Assembly: GCA_045563055.1 (NCBI GenBank)
Contig: JBJKUR010000008.1
Span: 1 to 64,000 of the forward strand
Source of the DNA: Methylaequor sp045563055
GTDB taxonomy: Bacteria; Pseudomonadota; Alphaproteobacteria; Methylaequorales; Methylaequoraceae
Direction of reading: 5' to 3'
Length of the DNA: 64,000 nt
Translations under genes and position numbers: made by a program
Notes under the pieces: model-generated
What the model was told of the DNA's origin: nothing
The model's input: the letters and a program-made list of their open reading frames with translations, nothing else
Databases searched by the model: none
In this document: positions 19,162 to 28,045 of the stretch, in pieces
How positions within the stretch are numbered: the first letter of the stretch is position 1
How the letters are laid out: each line of letters begins with the position of its first letter

Positions 19162-19852
19162 TTTTCTCTCCTTTTTTTGTTAAAATCCATACCTTTACTA
19201 GGTCAATGATACCTATCCAAAATCTATTATTAAAAGTATATTTGGAGTATCCATATGTTCGCATACGATCATCAACCATCACGTTGTAAATTTTACAATT
19301 ATTCATTTTGAATAGTGCTGGTAAATATCGGTGCATATTTTTAAAATATTCAATCTTGGTGTAATCTTTTCTATCAAAGACTTTAAGTGCGCATGCTGTA
19401 TCGTTGCAATCATCATTTAAAACAAATTTTCTTATCTTATTGGCAATTCTTGAAGATATCTTCTTATGGACCGAGTCCTGTCTTTCTTTTCTATTCCCAC
19501 ATACCAAGAATTTATTTTTAAGTTTAAGTTTATTGGTGAATTTTATTAAATTTTTTACTTCGTAAGGTGGATTTTGACCATCACCGTCCATTATACAAAT
19601 CAAATTATTTTTCGCCTTTATTATTCCAGTTTGCATTGCCTTACACTTCCCTAAATTAGTTTTATGACTAAAAACTGATAAAAACCTTTTTTGGACCTTT
19701 TTAACTTTTTTCTTAAAACTGTCAGTACTGCCATCATCAATTACTAATATCTCTGGAACGTTTGGTTTAAACTCATTCTCGATTTCACTAATTAATTCAA
19801 AAATAGACTTTGTCTCGTTATAAATTGGAATTATTATACTAAAATTTTTCAT
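19154..19852 (-). CDS. Family 2 glycosyltransferase (polyprenyl-P sugar synthase-like)
   Basis: A 232-residue GT2 enzyme resembling dolichol-phosphate mannosyltransferase or ArnC. Motifs are FSIIIPIYNETKSIFELI, ILVIDDGSTDSF, GKCKAMQTGIIKAKN and the metal-binding CIMDGDGQNPPYEV; later comes DTACALKVFDR. It has no long C-terminal membrane segments, so it is the soluble or peripheral type. It probably loads a sugar onto polyprenyl phosphate for the ArnT-like transferase encoded divergently 49 bases away. The pairing with LAB-N, ArnT-like and PAP2 genes supports lipid A modification; the donor sugar cannot be read from sequence. Confidence 0.85.
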   Translation of the reverse strand: MKNFSIIIPIYNETKSIFELISEIENEFKPNVPEILVIDDGSTDSFKKKVKKVQKRFLSVFSHKTNLGKCKAMQTGIIKAKNNLICIMDGDGQNPPYEVKNLIKFTNKLKLKNKFLVCGNRKERQDSVHKKISSRIANKIRKFVLNDDCNDTACALKVFDRKDYTKIEYFKNMHRYLPALFKMNNCKIYNVMVDDRMRTYGYSKYTFNNRFWIGIIDLVKVWILTKKGEKNG

Positions 19853-19901
19853 TTTGAATGATATGATAATGTTAAATCTAATCTAGTATTAATATTAAGC
19901 A

Positions 19902-21503
19902 ATGAATATTTCAGTTGAAAAAAAATTTTTCCTTCTCCTATTTGTATGTTTTGTGATTTTTCTACAAGGAGTATTTGACCTCCCTGTAATGGACAGAGAT
20001 GAGGCAAGATTTGCAACAGCTTCTAAAACAATGCTTCACACTAAAGATTTCATTGATATTAGAATGGTAGATGAGCCTAGATATAAAAAACCAGTGGGAA
20101 TATATTGGTTGCAAACATTTTCAAATTATATATTTGGAAGCTCTCCATACAGTGAAATTTGGGTTTATAGAATGCCTTCAATTCTTGGAATTTTTTCTTG
20201 TTTGATCTTGGTATTTATTAAGATTAAATCGACTTTAAATGAGCGTATAGCCTGTATGACTGTATTTTTTTTAACTCTGTCTCTGTTGACCATTTCAGAA
20301 GCACATCAGGCTAAAACCGATGGAGTTTTATTTTTATTTACTACAATTTGTAATCTTTTAGTTTTTGATGCAATTAAAAATAAGACAATCAAAAATTCTA
20401 AAATTTACCTTTTTTGGACTTCTTTAGCCCTAGGCATACTCATTAAAGGACCAATAATAATTTTATTCACATTAATACCATTATTAGTATTTTCATTGAT
20501 TAAAAAAGATAATTATTTCAGACTTTTTTGGTCAATAAAAGCCTTTTCTCTATTCTTAATTATTTCTATTCCGTGGTTTATTATAATAAATATAAAGTCT
20601 GGCGGAATATTTTGGGATGAATCAGTAGGCAATGACCTTTTCAATAAGATTAAATCTGGACAAGAATCTCATGGATTTCCTCCAGGATACTATTCTCTGT
20701 TGATATTAGTTTTTTTTTGGCCAGGATCAATCTTCTTAGTTAGTATTATCAAAAATATAAAATCTAGATTTAAATTTATTAAAGAAAGTGATAATCTAAT
20801 GTTATATTTGATTATTTGTTTTATTTCACCATTTCTTCTATTTGAGATTATCCCTACCAAACTTCCTCATTATATTTATCCAACATACGTTCCTTTAAGT
20901 ATATTAATATCTAAATATCTAAGTGATAATAATTTTAGAACTGAAAATAATTTTTTCGGGATAATAACATTGCTTTTATATCCAATTGTTATAATTTCGT
21001 TGATATCGTACGTAGTTATAGAATATTCAAAAATTGATTTGTATTATTTTATAATTATAATTTGTTTGCTCATATTTTCCTATATTCTTTGGAGCTCTTT
21101 TCAATCCAAAAATCTTAAAAAGATTTTATTTTTCTCAGGTTCTTTTCAAATCTTCACATATTTAACCTTAGTTTTTTTCTTAATTCCAAGACTAGAGAAA
21201 TTATGGGTCTCTGAAAAATTAAACGACATCATAATGCATTACGAAAAAAAAGTAGATGTAGTTTTTACTCTTGGATTTAATGAACCTAGCTTGCTTTTTC
21301 TGACTTCATATAATACTAAAAATCCACCTAATAGAAGAGTTGAACAACATGATTCTGATCAAAAAATTGTATTAATTGTTTCTAAAGAGTTTGATAATGT
21401 AAAGGATGAAGAAAAGTTTAGTAATTTTTCACTTATAGATAATTTCACTGGATTTAACTACTCTAAAGGTAAAGAGGTAGAGTTCAGAATTTATAAAAAC
21501 TAA
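19902..21503 (+). CDS. ArnT-like polyprenyl-P-sugar:lipid A glycosyltransferase (GT39/83)
   Basis: A 533-residue polytopic membrane protein with about 11-12 helices and a short C-terminal periplasmic domain. The first periplasmic loop holds LPVMDRDEARFATASKTML, the acidic DRDE-x-RFA motif of ArnT/PMT-type (GT-C) transferases, followed by YKKPVGIYWLQTFSNYIFG. Later come SEAHQAKTDGVLFLFT and FEIIPTKLPHYIYPTYVP. These enzymes move a sugar (L-Ara4N in E. coli) from undecaprenyl phosphate to lipid A on the periplasmic side. The acceptor here is inferred. Three bases separate it from the PAP2 phosphatase gene, so they are co-transcribed. Confidence 0.88.
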   Translation: MNISVEKKFFLLLFVCFVIFLQGVFDLPVMDRDEARFATASKTMLHTKDFIDIRMVDEPRYKKPVGIYWLQTFSNYIFGSSPYSEIWVYRMPSILGIFSCLILVFIKIKSTLNERIACMTVFFLTLSLLTISEAHQAKTDGVLFLFTTICNLLVFDAIKNKTIKNSKIYLFWTSLALGILIKGPIIILFTLIPLLVFSLIKKDNYFRLFWSIKAFSLFLIISIPWFIIINIKSGGIFWDESVGNDLFNKIKSGQESHGFPPGYYSLLILVFFWPGSIFLVSIIKNIKSRFKFIKESDNLMLYLIICFISPFLLFEIIPTKLPHYIYPTYVPLSILISKYLSDNNFRTENNFFGIITLLLYPIVIISLISYVVIEYSKIDLYYFIIIICLLIFSYILWSSFQSKNLKKILFFSGSFQIFTYLTLVFFLIPRLEKLWVSEKLNDIIMHYEKKVDVVFTLGFNEPSLLFLTSYNTKNPPNRRVEQHDSDQKIVLIVSKEFDNVKDEEKFSNFSLIDNFTGFNYSKGKEVEFRIYKN

Positions 21504-21506
21504 ATT

Positions 21507-22283
21507 ATGATTAAAAATAAAATATTCGAAATACTAACCTCTTTAAGATTTTTCTTTTTGGTTGTCTTTCTAATTATTTTTTTCTTTAATTTTTTAGATA
21601 TATTTTTGTTTGAGCTAACTCGTACCTTTCACGGTAACTTCTTTATTTTCTTTAAAGATATAATTGACCCCCTTTCGGATATATTTGACCCTTTAAATGT
21701 TATAATTTCATGCTTTATAGTATTAGTTGTAAATTTAAATATACAGTCAATTTTAAGGAACAATAAGAAGTTAGAGGTAATTAAACTAAAAACAAATTTT
21801 AAGGCAGAAAAGATATTCAGTCTTTACAATTATATTGGATTAGTTTCTAAGCATTTTATATATTCATTAACTTTGGCTGGAATATTATGTAATGTTTTTA
21901 AATATTTCTTTGGGGTATCGCGACCTAAATATTTTTTTTTGGAGGATTACGAAAGAATAAATTTTTTTAATCTTGAGCATAAAGTAAGCTCATTCCCTTC
22001 AGGTCATACTCAAGCTGCTTTTACACTTGCCATTCTTTTAATAATTTATCTTAATAGATTCACACTATTTATATTAATGATTGCTGTCTTATTGGCATTA
22101 TCAAGAATTTTTATGTCTATGCATTTTCCAAGCGATTTGATAGCCGGAGCATATTTAGGTTCAATTGTTCCAATAATTATTTATAATATTTATTTCAAGT
22201 GTGAAATAGAGGATATCTCTAAGAAATATCGCATTAACTTAAGAGACTTACTAAAACTTCTGTATTATAGGATTAATATATGA
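21507..22283 (+). CDS. PAP2-family membrane phosphatase (lipid A phosphatase-like)
   Basis: A 258-residue integral membrane phosphatase. All three parts of the type 2 phosphatidic-acid phosphatase signature are present: K-x6-RP as KYFFGVSRPK (near residue 140), SFPSGHTQAAF, and SR-x5-H-x3-D as SRIFMSMHFPSDLIAG, with the catalytic His in the last two. Relatives include LpxE/LpxF lipid A phosphatases and undecaprenyl-pyrophosphate phosphatases. Placement after the ArnT-like gene favours lipid A or lipid-carrier dephosphorylation. The ATG of the next gene overlaps its TGA stop (ATGA). Confidence 0.88.
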   Translation: MIKNKIFEILTSLRFFFLVVFLIIFFFNFLDIFLFELTRTFHGNFFIFFKDIIDPLSDIFDPLNVIISCFIVLVVNLNIQSILRNNKKLEVIKLKTNFKAEKIFSLYNYIGLVSKHFIYSLTLAGILCNVFKYFFGVSRPKYFFLEDYERINFFNLEHKVSSFPSGHTQAAFTLAILLIIYLNRFTLFILMIAVLLALSRIFMSMHFPSDLIAGAYLGSIVPIIIYNIYFKCEIEDISKKYRINLRDLLKLLYYRINI

Positions 22284-22597
22284 GAAAATTGTTTTTAACC
22301 ATACTGGTAACTTTGTTTTTTTGCATTCCGTTTAACGTAAGACCAGGAAATTGGTGCAAGGTAATATATAATAAAGATACATCTGAAGGCAATTTACAAA
22401 ATCAGTTATCAAAGTGTAAAAATTCTGACAATATGTTTTTAGCCATAAATTCGGGATTTGCGAATGCCGGACACCTTCTTAATTCGATGGTTGCTGAAAA
22501 CTGTGATCTTAATCGTAAAGTTATAATTACAAAGCCTAGATCTGGTGATCCTTATTTTACTAGTGTTTGTGAATTTAGACGTCATAATTTAAGATAA
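22280..22597 (+). CDS. Small secreted four-cysteine protein of unknown function
   Basis: A 105-residue protein with a clear Sec signal peptide (MRKLFLTILVTLFFCIPFNV), cleaved probably near residue 20. The mature part has four Cys (about residues 26, 46, 75, 97), enough for two periplasmic disulfides, plus MFLAINSGFANAGHLLNSMV and the VCEFRR end. I do not recognise the family. Translation is coupled to the PAP2 phosphatase (ATGA overlap), so it likely belongs to the lipid A modification unit, perhaps as a periplasmic accessory protein. That role is inference from position only. Confidence 0.75.
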   Translation: MRKLFLTILVTLFFCIPFNVRPGNWCKVIYNKDTSEGNLQNQLSKCKNSDNMFLAINSGFANAGHLLNSMVAENCDLNRKVIITKPRSGDPYFTSVCEFRRHNLR

Positions 22598-22633
22598 AAT
22601 TAAACAAATTTTCAGAAAGTCGTTTTAATTTGT

Positions 22634-22810
22634 ATGCTTAATTTGATTCATAATTTGAGATTTGATCGAAACGATAAAGATTCTGATCATTCATTTAAAA
22701 AAAATCTTAATAACTTTAGTACATCTGAGTTATCACAAGATTACCCTAGAAATACCTTGAGCAACAAATTTGTTGCATCCGATTGGTTATCAATTTATAG
22801 AGGACAATAA
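22634..22810 (+). CDS. Hypothetical 58-aa protein
   Basis: An open frame of 58 codons beginning MLNLIHNLRFDRNDKDSD and ending ASDWLSIYRGQ. It is hydrophilic, rich in Asp, Asn and Ser, with no signal peptide or membrane segment. No family is recognised. Its stop codon abuts a strong intrinsic terminator, the spacing expected of a real last gene. The upstream 36 bases show no good Shine-Dalgarno. Either a short cytosolic protein or the 3' part of a small RNA transcript. Confidence 0.5.
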   Translation: MLNLIHNLRFDRNDKDSDHSFKKNLNNFSTSELSQDYPRNTLSNKFVASDWLSIYRGQ

Positions 22811-22833
22811 AACCCTGGACGAACCAGGGTTTT
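22809..22833 (+). terminator. Intrinsic terminator, possibly bidirectional
   Basis: A perfect 10-bp stem AAAACCCTGG / CCAGGGTTTT with a five-base ACGAA loop, flanked by A on the left and T on the right, so it can act on both strands. It ends the transcript coming from the PAP2/secreted-protein unit and the 58-aa frame. It is the clearest G/C-containing hairpin I found in the window. Confidence 0.85.
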
Positions 22834-22844
22834 ATTGGAGGAAA

Positions 22845-22919
22845 TTAAAATAGACTTGAAACTAATAAGATTAAAAAGATTGTTGAGAATGTTATTGCAC
22901 AAAACTTTGTTAAAATCAT
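22845..22919 (-). CDS. Possible 24-aa hydrophobic peptide
   Basis: A very short minus-strand frame, MILTKFCAITFSTIFLIL ending VSSLF, that would form a single membrane helix. It ends 12 bases from the shared terminator hairpin, which would serve it as well. A run this short in A/T-rich DNA can easily arise by chance, and the ribosome-binding site is weak. Recorded as a possible small membrane protein only. Confidence 0.2.
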   Translation of the reverse strand: MILTKFCAITFSTIFLILLVSSLF

Positions 22920-23017
22920 ATTAGTCCAATATCAATATATAGTAAGTAATTCATGATGTCAATCAATATATTGATTTATTTTGTTTAAATAAGTTTAATT
23001 TTTTCTAAAATCTTCTA

Positions 23018-24253
23018 ATGAATAAATTAAATATTGCTATAATTGGAAGTGGTATTTCAGGATTATCTTGTGCTTGGTATCTTTCTGATAAGTTTACAGT
23101 CGACCTATATGAAAAAAATAATTATTTTGGAGGTCATTCTAACACACATTCATTTGAAGTTGGCGGAAAAGAAATAAATATTGATACTGGATTTATAGTT
23201 TTTAACGAACTTAATTATCCAAATTTATGTGATTTTTTTGAAAATCTTAATGTTAAATCTTATGAAAGTGATATGTCATTTTCTGTTTCAATGAATGAAG
23301 GAAAGTTGGAATATTCTGGTAAATCTGTGATGTCATTATTTGCTCAAAAAAAAAATTTTTTTAATGTACGATTTTTAAGAATGTTGTACGAGGTTATACG
23401 ATTTTATAAAGAAGCCGAAAATGATAAATTAAATTTTAAAGATATTTCAATCTCTGAGTATCTGGAAATAAAAAAATATTCGAATTATTTTAAACATAAT
23501 CACTTATATCCCATGGCAGCAAGTATTTGGTCATCTCCAATAAATAAAATTACTAAATATCCCTTTAAAGAGTTTGTTAGCTTTTTTTCAAATCATGGTC
23601 TACTTAGGATCTTGGATAGACCAAGGTGGAGAACGGTGCATGGTGGAAGTAAGGAATATGTAAAAAAAGTTTTAAATAATAAAAATATCAGATCATTCAA
23701 AAATGTAGATGTTAGGATAGACAGAAAAAACGATAAATGGAAACTTATTAGGGAAAAAAATGACAAACATTACGATCATGTTGTTTTGTGTGTTCACTCC
23801 GACCAAGTTAGACAAGTTATTCCAGATATGGATTACAACCACTTAAATATTTTCTCAGGTATAAAATATAATAAAAATAGTGTATATCTGCACTCAGATG
23901 AAAGATTAATGCCCAACAATAAAAAAGCATGGGCAAGTTGGAATTATCTGGAAAACAAAAATCAACTTTCAGTAACCTACTGGATGAATCTATTACAAGA
24001 TTTAAAAACTAACAAAAATTTCTTTGTTTCTCTTAATCCCCGCAAAACTCCAGATCCAACGAAAATAGAAAAGATAGTTAATTATGAGCATCCAGTATAT
24101 GATTTACAAACATTTAATAGCCAAAAAGAGGTTGAATTAATTCAGGGCCTGAATAATGTTTGGTTTTGTGGGGCATATCTTGGTTATGGATTTCATGAGG
24201 ATGGAATAAAGTCAGGTAAAAGGGTAGCAAATGAAATAATAAGGAGGCTTTGA
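23018..24253 (+). CDS. FAD/NAD(P)-binding amine-oxidase-like oxidoreductase
   Basis: A 411-residue flavoprotein. The N-terminus NIAIIGSGISGLSCAWYLS is the dinucleotide-binding motif, followed by VDLYEKNNYFGGHSNTH and INIDTGFIVFNELNYPNL. The C-terminus has VWFCGAYLGYGFHEDGIKSG, the FAD-contacting end of this COG2907-type family. It heads the order FAD oxidoreductase - DUF1365 - Cfa-like methyltransferase, widely conserved in proteobacteria and linked to membrane fatty-acid modification. It is likely to act on an acyl chain methylated by the third gene. Three bases separate it from the DUF1365 gene. Reaction and substrate are inferred. Confidence 0.85.
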   Translation: MNKLNIAIIGSGISGLSCAWYLSDKFTVDLYEKNNYFGGHSNTHSFEVGGKEINIDTGFIVFNELNYPNLCDFFENLNVKSYESDMSFSVSMNEGKLEYSGKSVMSLFAQKKNFFNVRFLRMLYEVIRFYKEAENDKLNFKDISISEYLEIKKYSNYFKHNHLYPMAASIWSSPINKITKYPFKEFVSFFSNHGLLRILDRPRWRTVHGGSKEYVKKVLNNKNIRSFKNVDVRIDRKNDKWKLIREKNDKHYDHVVLCVHSDQVRQVIPDMDYNHLNIFSGIKYNKNSVYLHSDERLMPNNKKAWASWNYLENKNQLSVTYWMNLLQDLKTNKNFFVSLNPRKTPDPTKIEKIVNYEHPVYDLQTFNSQKEVELIQGLNNVWFCGAYLGYGFHEDGIKSGKRVANEIIRRL

Positions 24254-24256
24254 TTA

Positions 24257-25021
24257 ATGAAACAATTGATTTTTCATGAGGATTGCCTTTTCGAAGGAAT
24301 AGTTACTCACTCGAGGTTTAAACCATTTGCGCATCATTTTAAATACGATGCAACGTATTTTTGGTTTGATATAAACAAATTTTGCAATAAGTTTTTTTTC
24401 AGAAAAAATAAATTTTCTTTATTTTCGTTTTACGAAAATGATCATGGAAAAAAAAATGAAAAGAAAGTTTTGTATAATTCGATAATAAAAAATTTAGAAT
24501 TATCTAAAAATATCAAAGTTAATTCCATAAAGGTTTTATGTCTTCCTAGAATTTTAGGTTATGCTTTTAATCCTATATCAATATTTATCTGCTACGATAA
24601 ATTTGAAGAGGCTAAAATTATCATCTTTGAAGTTAATAATACTTTCAATGAAAGGCACTCCTATTACTGTAAGGTAGTAGGAAAAAGCAATGAGTATAAT
24701 TTTAGAAAAAAATTATATGTATCTCCTTTCTTTAAAGTTGAGGGTTTTTACAAGATTTCATTTAAACTTGTCAAAGAGAAAATTTTTTTGAATATTGATT
24801 ATAAAGTAAATAAAAAAAAAGTATTTAATGCATGTTTCAAAGGAAGGGCTTTGAGACTTGATTCCAAGAATTTGCTAACAATTTTTTTTAAAAAGATTTT
24901 TCAAAATGTTAAAATTACTTCTGCAATATATTTTCAAGCCTTGAAACTTTACCTTAAAGGGGCTAAGTATATTAAAAAACCTACAAAACCAAGAAAAGAT
25001 TTTACACCAATAAACTTATAA
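24257..25021 (+). CDS. DUF1365 family protein
   Basis: A 254-residue basic protein of DUF1365. Typical family pieces are EGIVTHSRFKPFAHHFKYDA, LCLPRILGYAFNPISIFICY, IIFEVNNTFNERHSYYC and KKLYVSPFFKVEGFYKISFK. No biochemical role is firmly established. Genes of this family sit almost always between an FAD oxidoreductase and a cyclopropane-fatty-acid-synthase-like methyltransferase, as here. Its stop (TAA) overlaps the next ATG by one base, so the three genes are translationally coupled. Confidence 0.88.
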   Translation: MKQLIFHEDCLFEGIVTHSRFKPFAHHFKYDATYFWFDINKFCNKFFFRKNKFSLFSFYENDHGKKNEKKVLYNSIIKNLELSKNIKVNSIKVLCLPRILGYAFNPISIFICYDKFEEAKIIIFEVNNTFNERHSYYCKVVGKSNEYNFRKKLYVSPFFKVEGFYKISFKLVKEKIFLNIDYKVNKKKVFNACFKGRALRLDSKNLLTIFFKKIFQNVKITSAIYFQALKLYLKGAKYIKKPTKPRKDFTPINL

Positions 25022-26205
25022 TGAAAAAAGACTTTACTAAGAAACTTTATTTATTTCTAGATGTGCTTTCTCAAAGTAAATATGGAAGTATTTCTGTTTT
25101 TTATAAGAATAAAAAGATTTTTAATTTTAATGGTCCATTGAGTGGCCCAAGTTCTGAAATTGTTATCAAAGAGAAAAAATGTCTTGACGACTTTTTTATA
25201 AAAGGTGATTTAGGCTGGGCTGAAAGTTATATCGAAGAAAATTGGAGTACAAATAATCTTACGGATTTTCTTGAATGGGGAGCAAAGAATTTCCATGAGT
25301 TTTCTAGATATATTAGAGGTAAATGGTACATAATTTTATATTTAAGACTCAAACATTTTTTTAATATGAATACTAAAAATGGATCACAAAAAAACATTAA
25401 ATTTCACTATGACTTAGGTAATAATTTTTATGAATCATGGCTGGATAAGTCAATGACCTATTCATCAGCAATTTTTAAAAATGAAAAAGACAACTTATAT
25501 AATGCTCAAATCAATAAGTATAAAAATTTAGCAGATTTGGTTAAAGTAAAGAATAATGACCAAATATTAGAAATTGGTTGTGGGTGGGGAGGTTTTAGTG
25601 AATATTTGGCAACAAACTACAAAGCAAAAGTTACAGCCATAACTATTTCGAAAAATCAATATGATTCAGTGAGGGAAAAAATCTTCAAAAAAAAACTCAA
25701 TGAACTAGTTAAAGTAAAGTTAGTTGACTATAGAGACGTTTCTGGAAAATTCGATAAAATAGTTTCTATAGAAATGTTTGAAGCAGTTGGGGAGAAATAC
25801 TGGGCAGAGTATTTTAAAACACTTCGAACCAACCTTAATAGAAATGGATGTATTGGATTGCAAACTATTACAATAGACAATAAATTTTTTACTAAATATA
25901 GGAAATTTCCTGACTTTATACAGACTTATATTTTTCCAGGAGGAATGTTGCCCTCAGTCCAAGAAATGAATAGAGTCTTAAATGAGAATGGTCTGCAGGT
26001 AGATAAACATTTCATGTTCGGTGATCATTATGCAAAAACACTAGAATATTGGAAATTATCTTTTGAAAAATCATGGGAAAATATCAGAGGAATGGGCTTT
26101 AATAACACCTTCAGAAGAATGTGGGATTATTATTTAAGTTACTGCCAAGGTGGATTTCAATCTGGAAACATAAATGTAGGACAATTTTTAATTAAGAAAA
26201 TTTAA
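25021..26205 (+). CDS. Cyclopropane-fatty-acyl-phospholipid synthase-like methyltransferase
   Basis: A 394-residue SAM-dependent enzyme of the Cfa/CMAS family, acting on unsaturated acyl chains of membrane phospholipids. Motifs are GDLGWAESYIEENW, KFHYDLGNNFYESWLDKSMT, the SAM-binding LEIGCGWGGFSEYLA, AITISKNQYDS, DYRDVSGKFDKIVSIEMFEA, VGEKYW and FIQTYIFPGGMLPS. It may make a cyclopropane or a methyl-branched acyl chain; the partners argue for something beyond a simple cyclopropane. In Rhodobacter, related methyltransferases act in furan fatty-acid synthesis under RpoE/ChrR. I see no rpoE or chrR in this window. Confidence 0.9.
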   Translation: MKKDFTKKLYLFLDVLSQSKYGSISVFYKNKKIFNFNGPLSGPSSEIVIKEKKCLDDFFIKGDLGWAESYIEENWSTNNLTDFLEWGAKNFHEFSRYIRGKWYIILYLRLKHFFNMNTKNGSQKNIKFHYDLGNNFYESWLDKSMTYSSAIFKNEKDNLYNAQINKYKNLADLVKVKNNDQILEIGCGWGGFSEYLATNYKAKVTAITISKNQYDSVREKIFKKKLNELVKVKLVDYRDVSGKFDKIVSIEMFEAVGEKYWAEYFKTLRTNLNRNGCIGLQTITIDNKFFTKYRKFPDFIQTYIFPGGMLPSVQEMNRVLNENGLQVDKHFMFGDHYAKTLEYWKLSFEKSWENIRGMGFNNTFRRMWDYYLSYCQGGFQSGNINVGQFLIKKI

Positions 26206-26206
26206 T

Positions 26207-27490
26207 TTGAGAACTAACTTAAGAAATATAGTTTATGCATCACCGGCATTTGCATTCGCCATTCCAACATTTCCTGTAATGATATTTCTTCCAGCTCTCT
26301 ACACAGAGAATTTTGGAATTTCGGTTGCTAAGGTTGGGGTTTTTCTTTTTATCGCTAAGTTAATCGATATATGTTCTGATCCAATAATTGGATGGGTAAA
26401 TGATAAAAGGATCTGCACAAGAAAATTTTGTATAGTTATTGGCTCCGTTTTATCTGCAATTTCTTTGTGCAAATTATTCCTGATAGAAGAGATTCCTTTT
26501 GAAAGCTACCTATTACTATGGATTGGACTTTTATATTTGGGATGGACAATGTTTCAAATTCCATATTTATCAATTGGCTACGATTTAGAAAGTAATTATT
26601 TTAGTAGAACTAAACTTAGCGCAGTGAGAGAAACATTTATTCTTTTAGGCCTTTTCTTCTCTCTTTGTCTGCCCATGCTACTATTTTTAGATAATGTTGG
26701 TTTAGCAAAGTATTTGGTATACATAGCATTAATAACAGGATTTATTGGAATCAACCTTTTTTGTGTATTTATTGAAGAAAAATTTTCTGATGATAATTCT
26801 TTCTCAATTAAAAAATCATATAAAAATATTTTATACCATATTAGACTAAAAAAATTTCTATTTATTTGGTTCATAAATTCGTGTGCGAATGTATTGCCAA
26901 TGATTTTGTTTGCATTCTATATAACATATGTTTTAGGAGGAGATGATAGTGATAGGCAGAGGGCATTATTTTTTTACTTTTTATTCGCTATTATTGGAGT
27001 TCCATTTTGGACTTATTTAAGTAAGGAAACAAATAAAGCAAAGGCATGGTCTGTTTCTTTGATAACATCCTCATTCTGTTTTATTTTTGTTGTATTTTTA
27101 ACACCTGGAGATTTTTATTTATTTATAATTATTTCATGTCTTACCGGATTTTGTTTAGGAGCGGATTTAGTTCTTCCCCCATCAATTCAAGCTGATTTAA
27201 CTGATATTCACAAACAGAAGCATAAAGAAGAAATTTCAGGTATACTCTTTTCACTAATTACAATGATTACAAAATTATCATTTGCATTAGGAAGTCTATT
27301 TGTTTTTGGAATTCTTGGCCTTTTGGGATTTGAAGCAAACTCGATAGTTAATAGAGAATGCAGTAATTTTATAATTTTATCATATTCAATTTTACCTGTG
27401 TTTTTAAAGTTAATTGCTTATTTTATGTTAACTGGTTTTAAATCGAGTGAGGTTGAATTGAGCTTTATCCAAAATAAAATAAACAGATGA
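26207..27490 (+). CDS. MFS transporter of the GPH (MelB-like) type
   Basis: A 427-residue protein with about 12 membrane segments. The first loop region PVMIFLPALYTENFGISVAK and the LIDICSDPIIGWVNDKR motif (D-P-x-x-G-x-x-x-D-x-x) identify the glycoside-pentoside-hexuronide branch of the MFS. The start is a TTG one base after the Cfa stop; no better start lies nearby. MFS genes of this kind recur in the FAD oxidoreductase/DUF1365/Cfa clusters, where a lipid-related substrate is more likely than a sugar, but that is inference. Confidence 0.85.
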   Translation: MRTNLRNIVYASPAFAFAIPTFPVMIFLPALYTENFGISVAKVGVFLFIAKLIDICSDPIIGWVNDKRICTRKFCIVIGSVLSAISLCKLFLIEEIPFESYLLLWIGLLYLGWTMFQIPYLSIGYDLESNYFSRTKLSAVRETFILLGLFFSLCLPMLLFLDNVGLAKYLVYIALITGFIGINLFCVFIEEKFSDDNSFSIKKSYKNILYHIRLKKFLFIWFINSCANVLPMILFAFYITYVLGGDDSDRQRALFFYFLFAIIGVPFWTYLSKETNKAKAWSVSLITSSFCFIFVVFLTPGDFYLFIIISCLTGFCLGADLVLPPSIQADLTDIHKQKHKEEISGILFSLITMITKLSFALGSLFVFGILGLLGFEANSIVNRECSNFIILSYSILPVFLKLIAYFMLTGFKSSEVELSFIQNKINR

Positions 27491-27520
27491 ATAATTTTTC
27501 GAATATACTATATTGAAATA

Positions 27521-28045
27521 GTGAAGAATTTAATTTTATTACTAACCTTTTTAATGAGTTCATGTGCCAGTGAAATTAATATAAATAAATTTATGAATAC
27601 GGAACCAACATTTATTTTGGAAGAATATTTTAATGGAACGACTAAAGCTTGGGGGATGTTTCATGATAGATTTGGAAATTTAAAGCGTTCGTTCAAAGTT
27701 GATATAACCGGGACTTTAAATGAAGACGAACTTACGCTAGACGAACGTTTTTTATATAATGATGGCGAAAAAGATCAAAGAGTATGGAAAATCAAGTTGT
27801 TGGGTGAAAATAAATATTCAGGAACAGCTGACGATGTAATTGGCAAAGCTATTGGTATAGCTAAAGGAAATGCTTTAAATTGGAAGTATAAATTAGACCT
27901 AAAAGTAAATGACTCTAATATTAAAGTAGACTTTGACGATTGGATGTTTTTGCAAGATAAGGGCATTTTAATGAATAGAGCCGAAGTAAAAAAATGGGGC
28001 CTGAATATCGGAGTTGTAACAATAACATTTCTCAAAGTAGATTAG
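27521..28045 (+). CDS. DUF3833 family lipoprotein
   Basis: A 174-residue DUF3833 protein. The lipoprotein signal peptide MKNLILLLTFLMSSCAS has its lipobox Cys at residue 15. The mature part has FILEEYFNGTTKAWGMFHDR, LTLDERFLYNDGEKDQRVWK, NKYSGTADDVIGKA and FDDWMFLQDKGILMNRAEVK, all typical of the family. It starts with GTG. Function is unknown; it is a regular partner of the Cfa/DUF1365 cluster and is probably anchored in the outer or inner membrane facing the periplasm. It ends tail to tail with the NTF2-like gene, with no bases between. Confidence 0.85.
   Translation: MKNLILLLTFLMSSCASEININKFMNTEPTFILEEYFNGTTKAWGMFHDRFGNLKRSFKVDITGTLNEDELTLDERFLYNDGEKDQRVWKIKLLGENKYSGTADDVIGKAIGIAKGNALNWKYKLDLKVNDSNIKVDFDDWMFLQDKGILMNRAEVKKWGLNIGVVTITFLKVD

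Larger units (their letters stand above)
22598..23017. other. 420-base stretch between the lipid A unit and the FAD-oxidoreductase operon
   Basis: The longest gap between recognisable genes. It holds a 58-codon small open frame (22634-22810), a strong hairpin terminator (22809-22833), a 24-codon hydrophobic open frame on the minus strand (22845-22919), and about 100 A/T-rich bases up to the ATG at 23018 that must contain the promoter of the downstream operon. I see no tRNA, repeat array or recognisable riboswitch in it. Confidence 0.6.
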
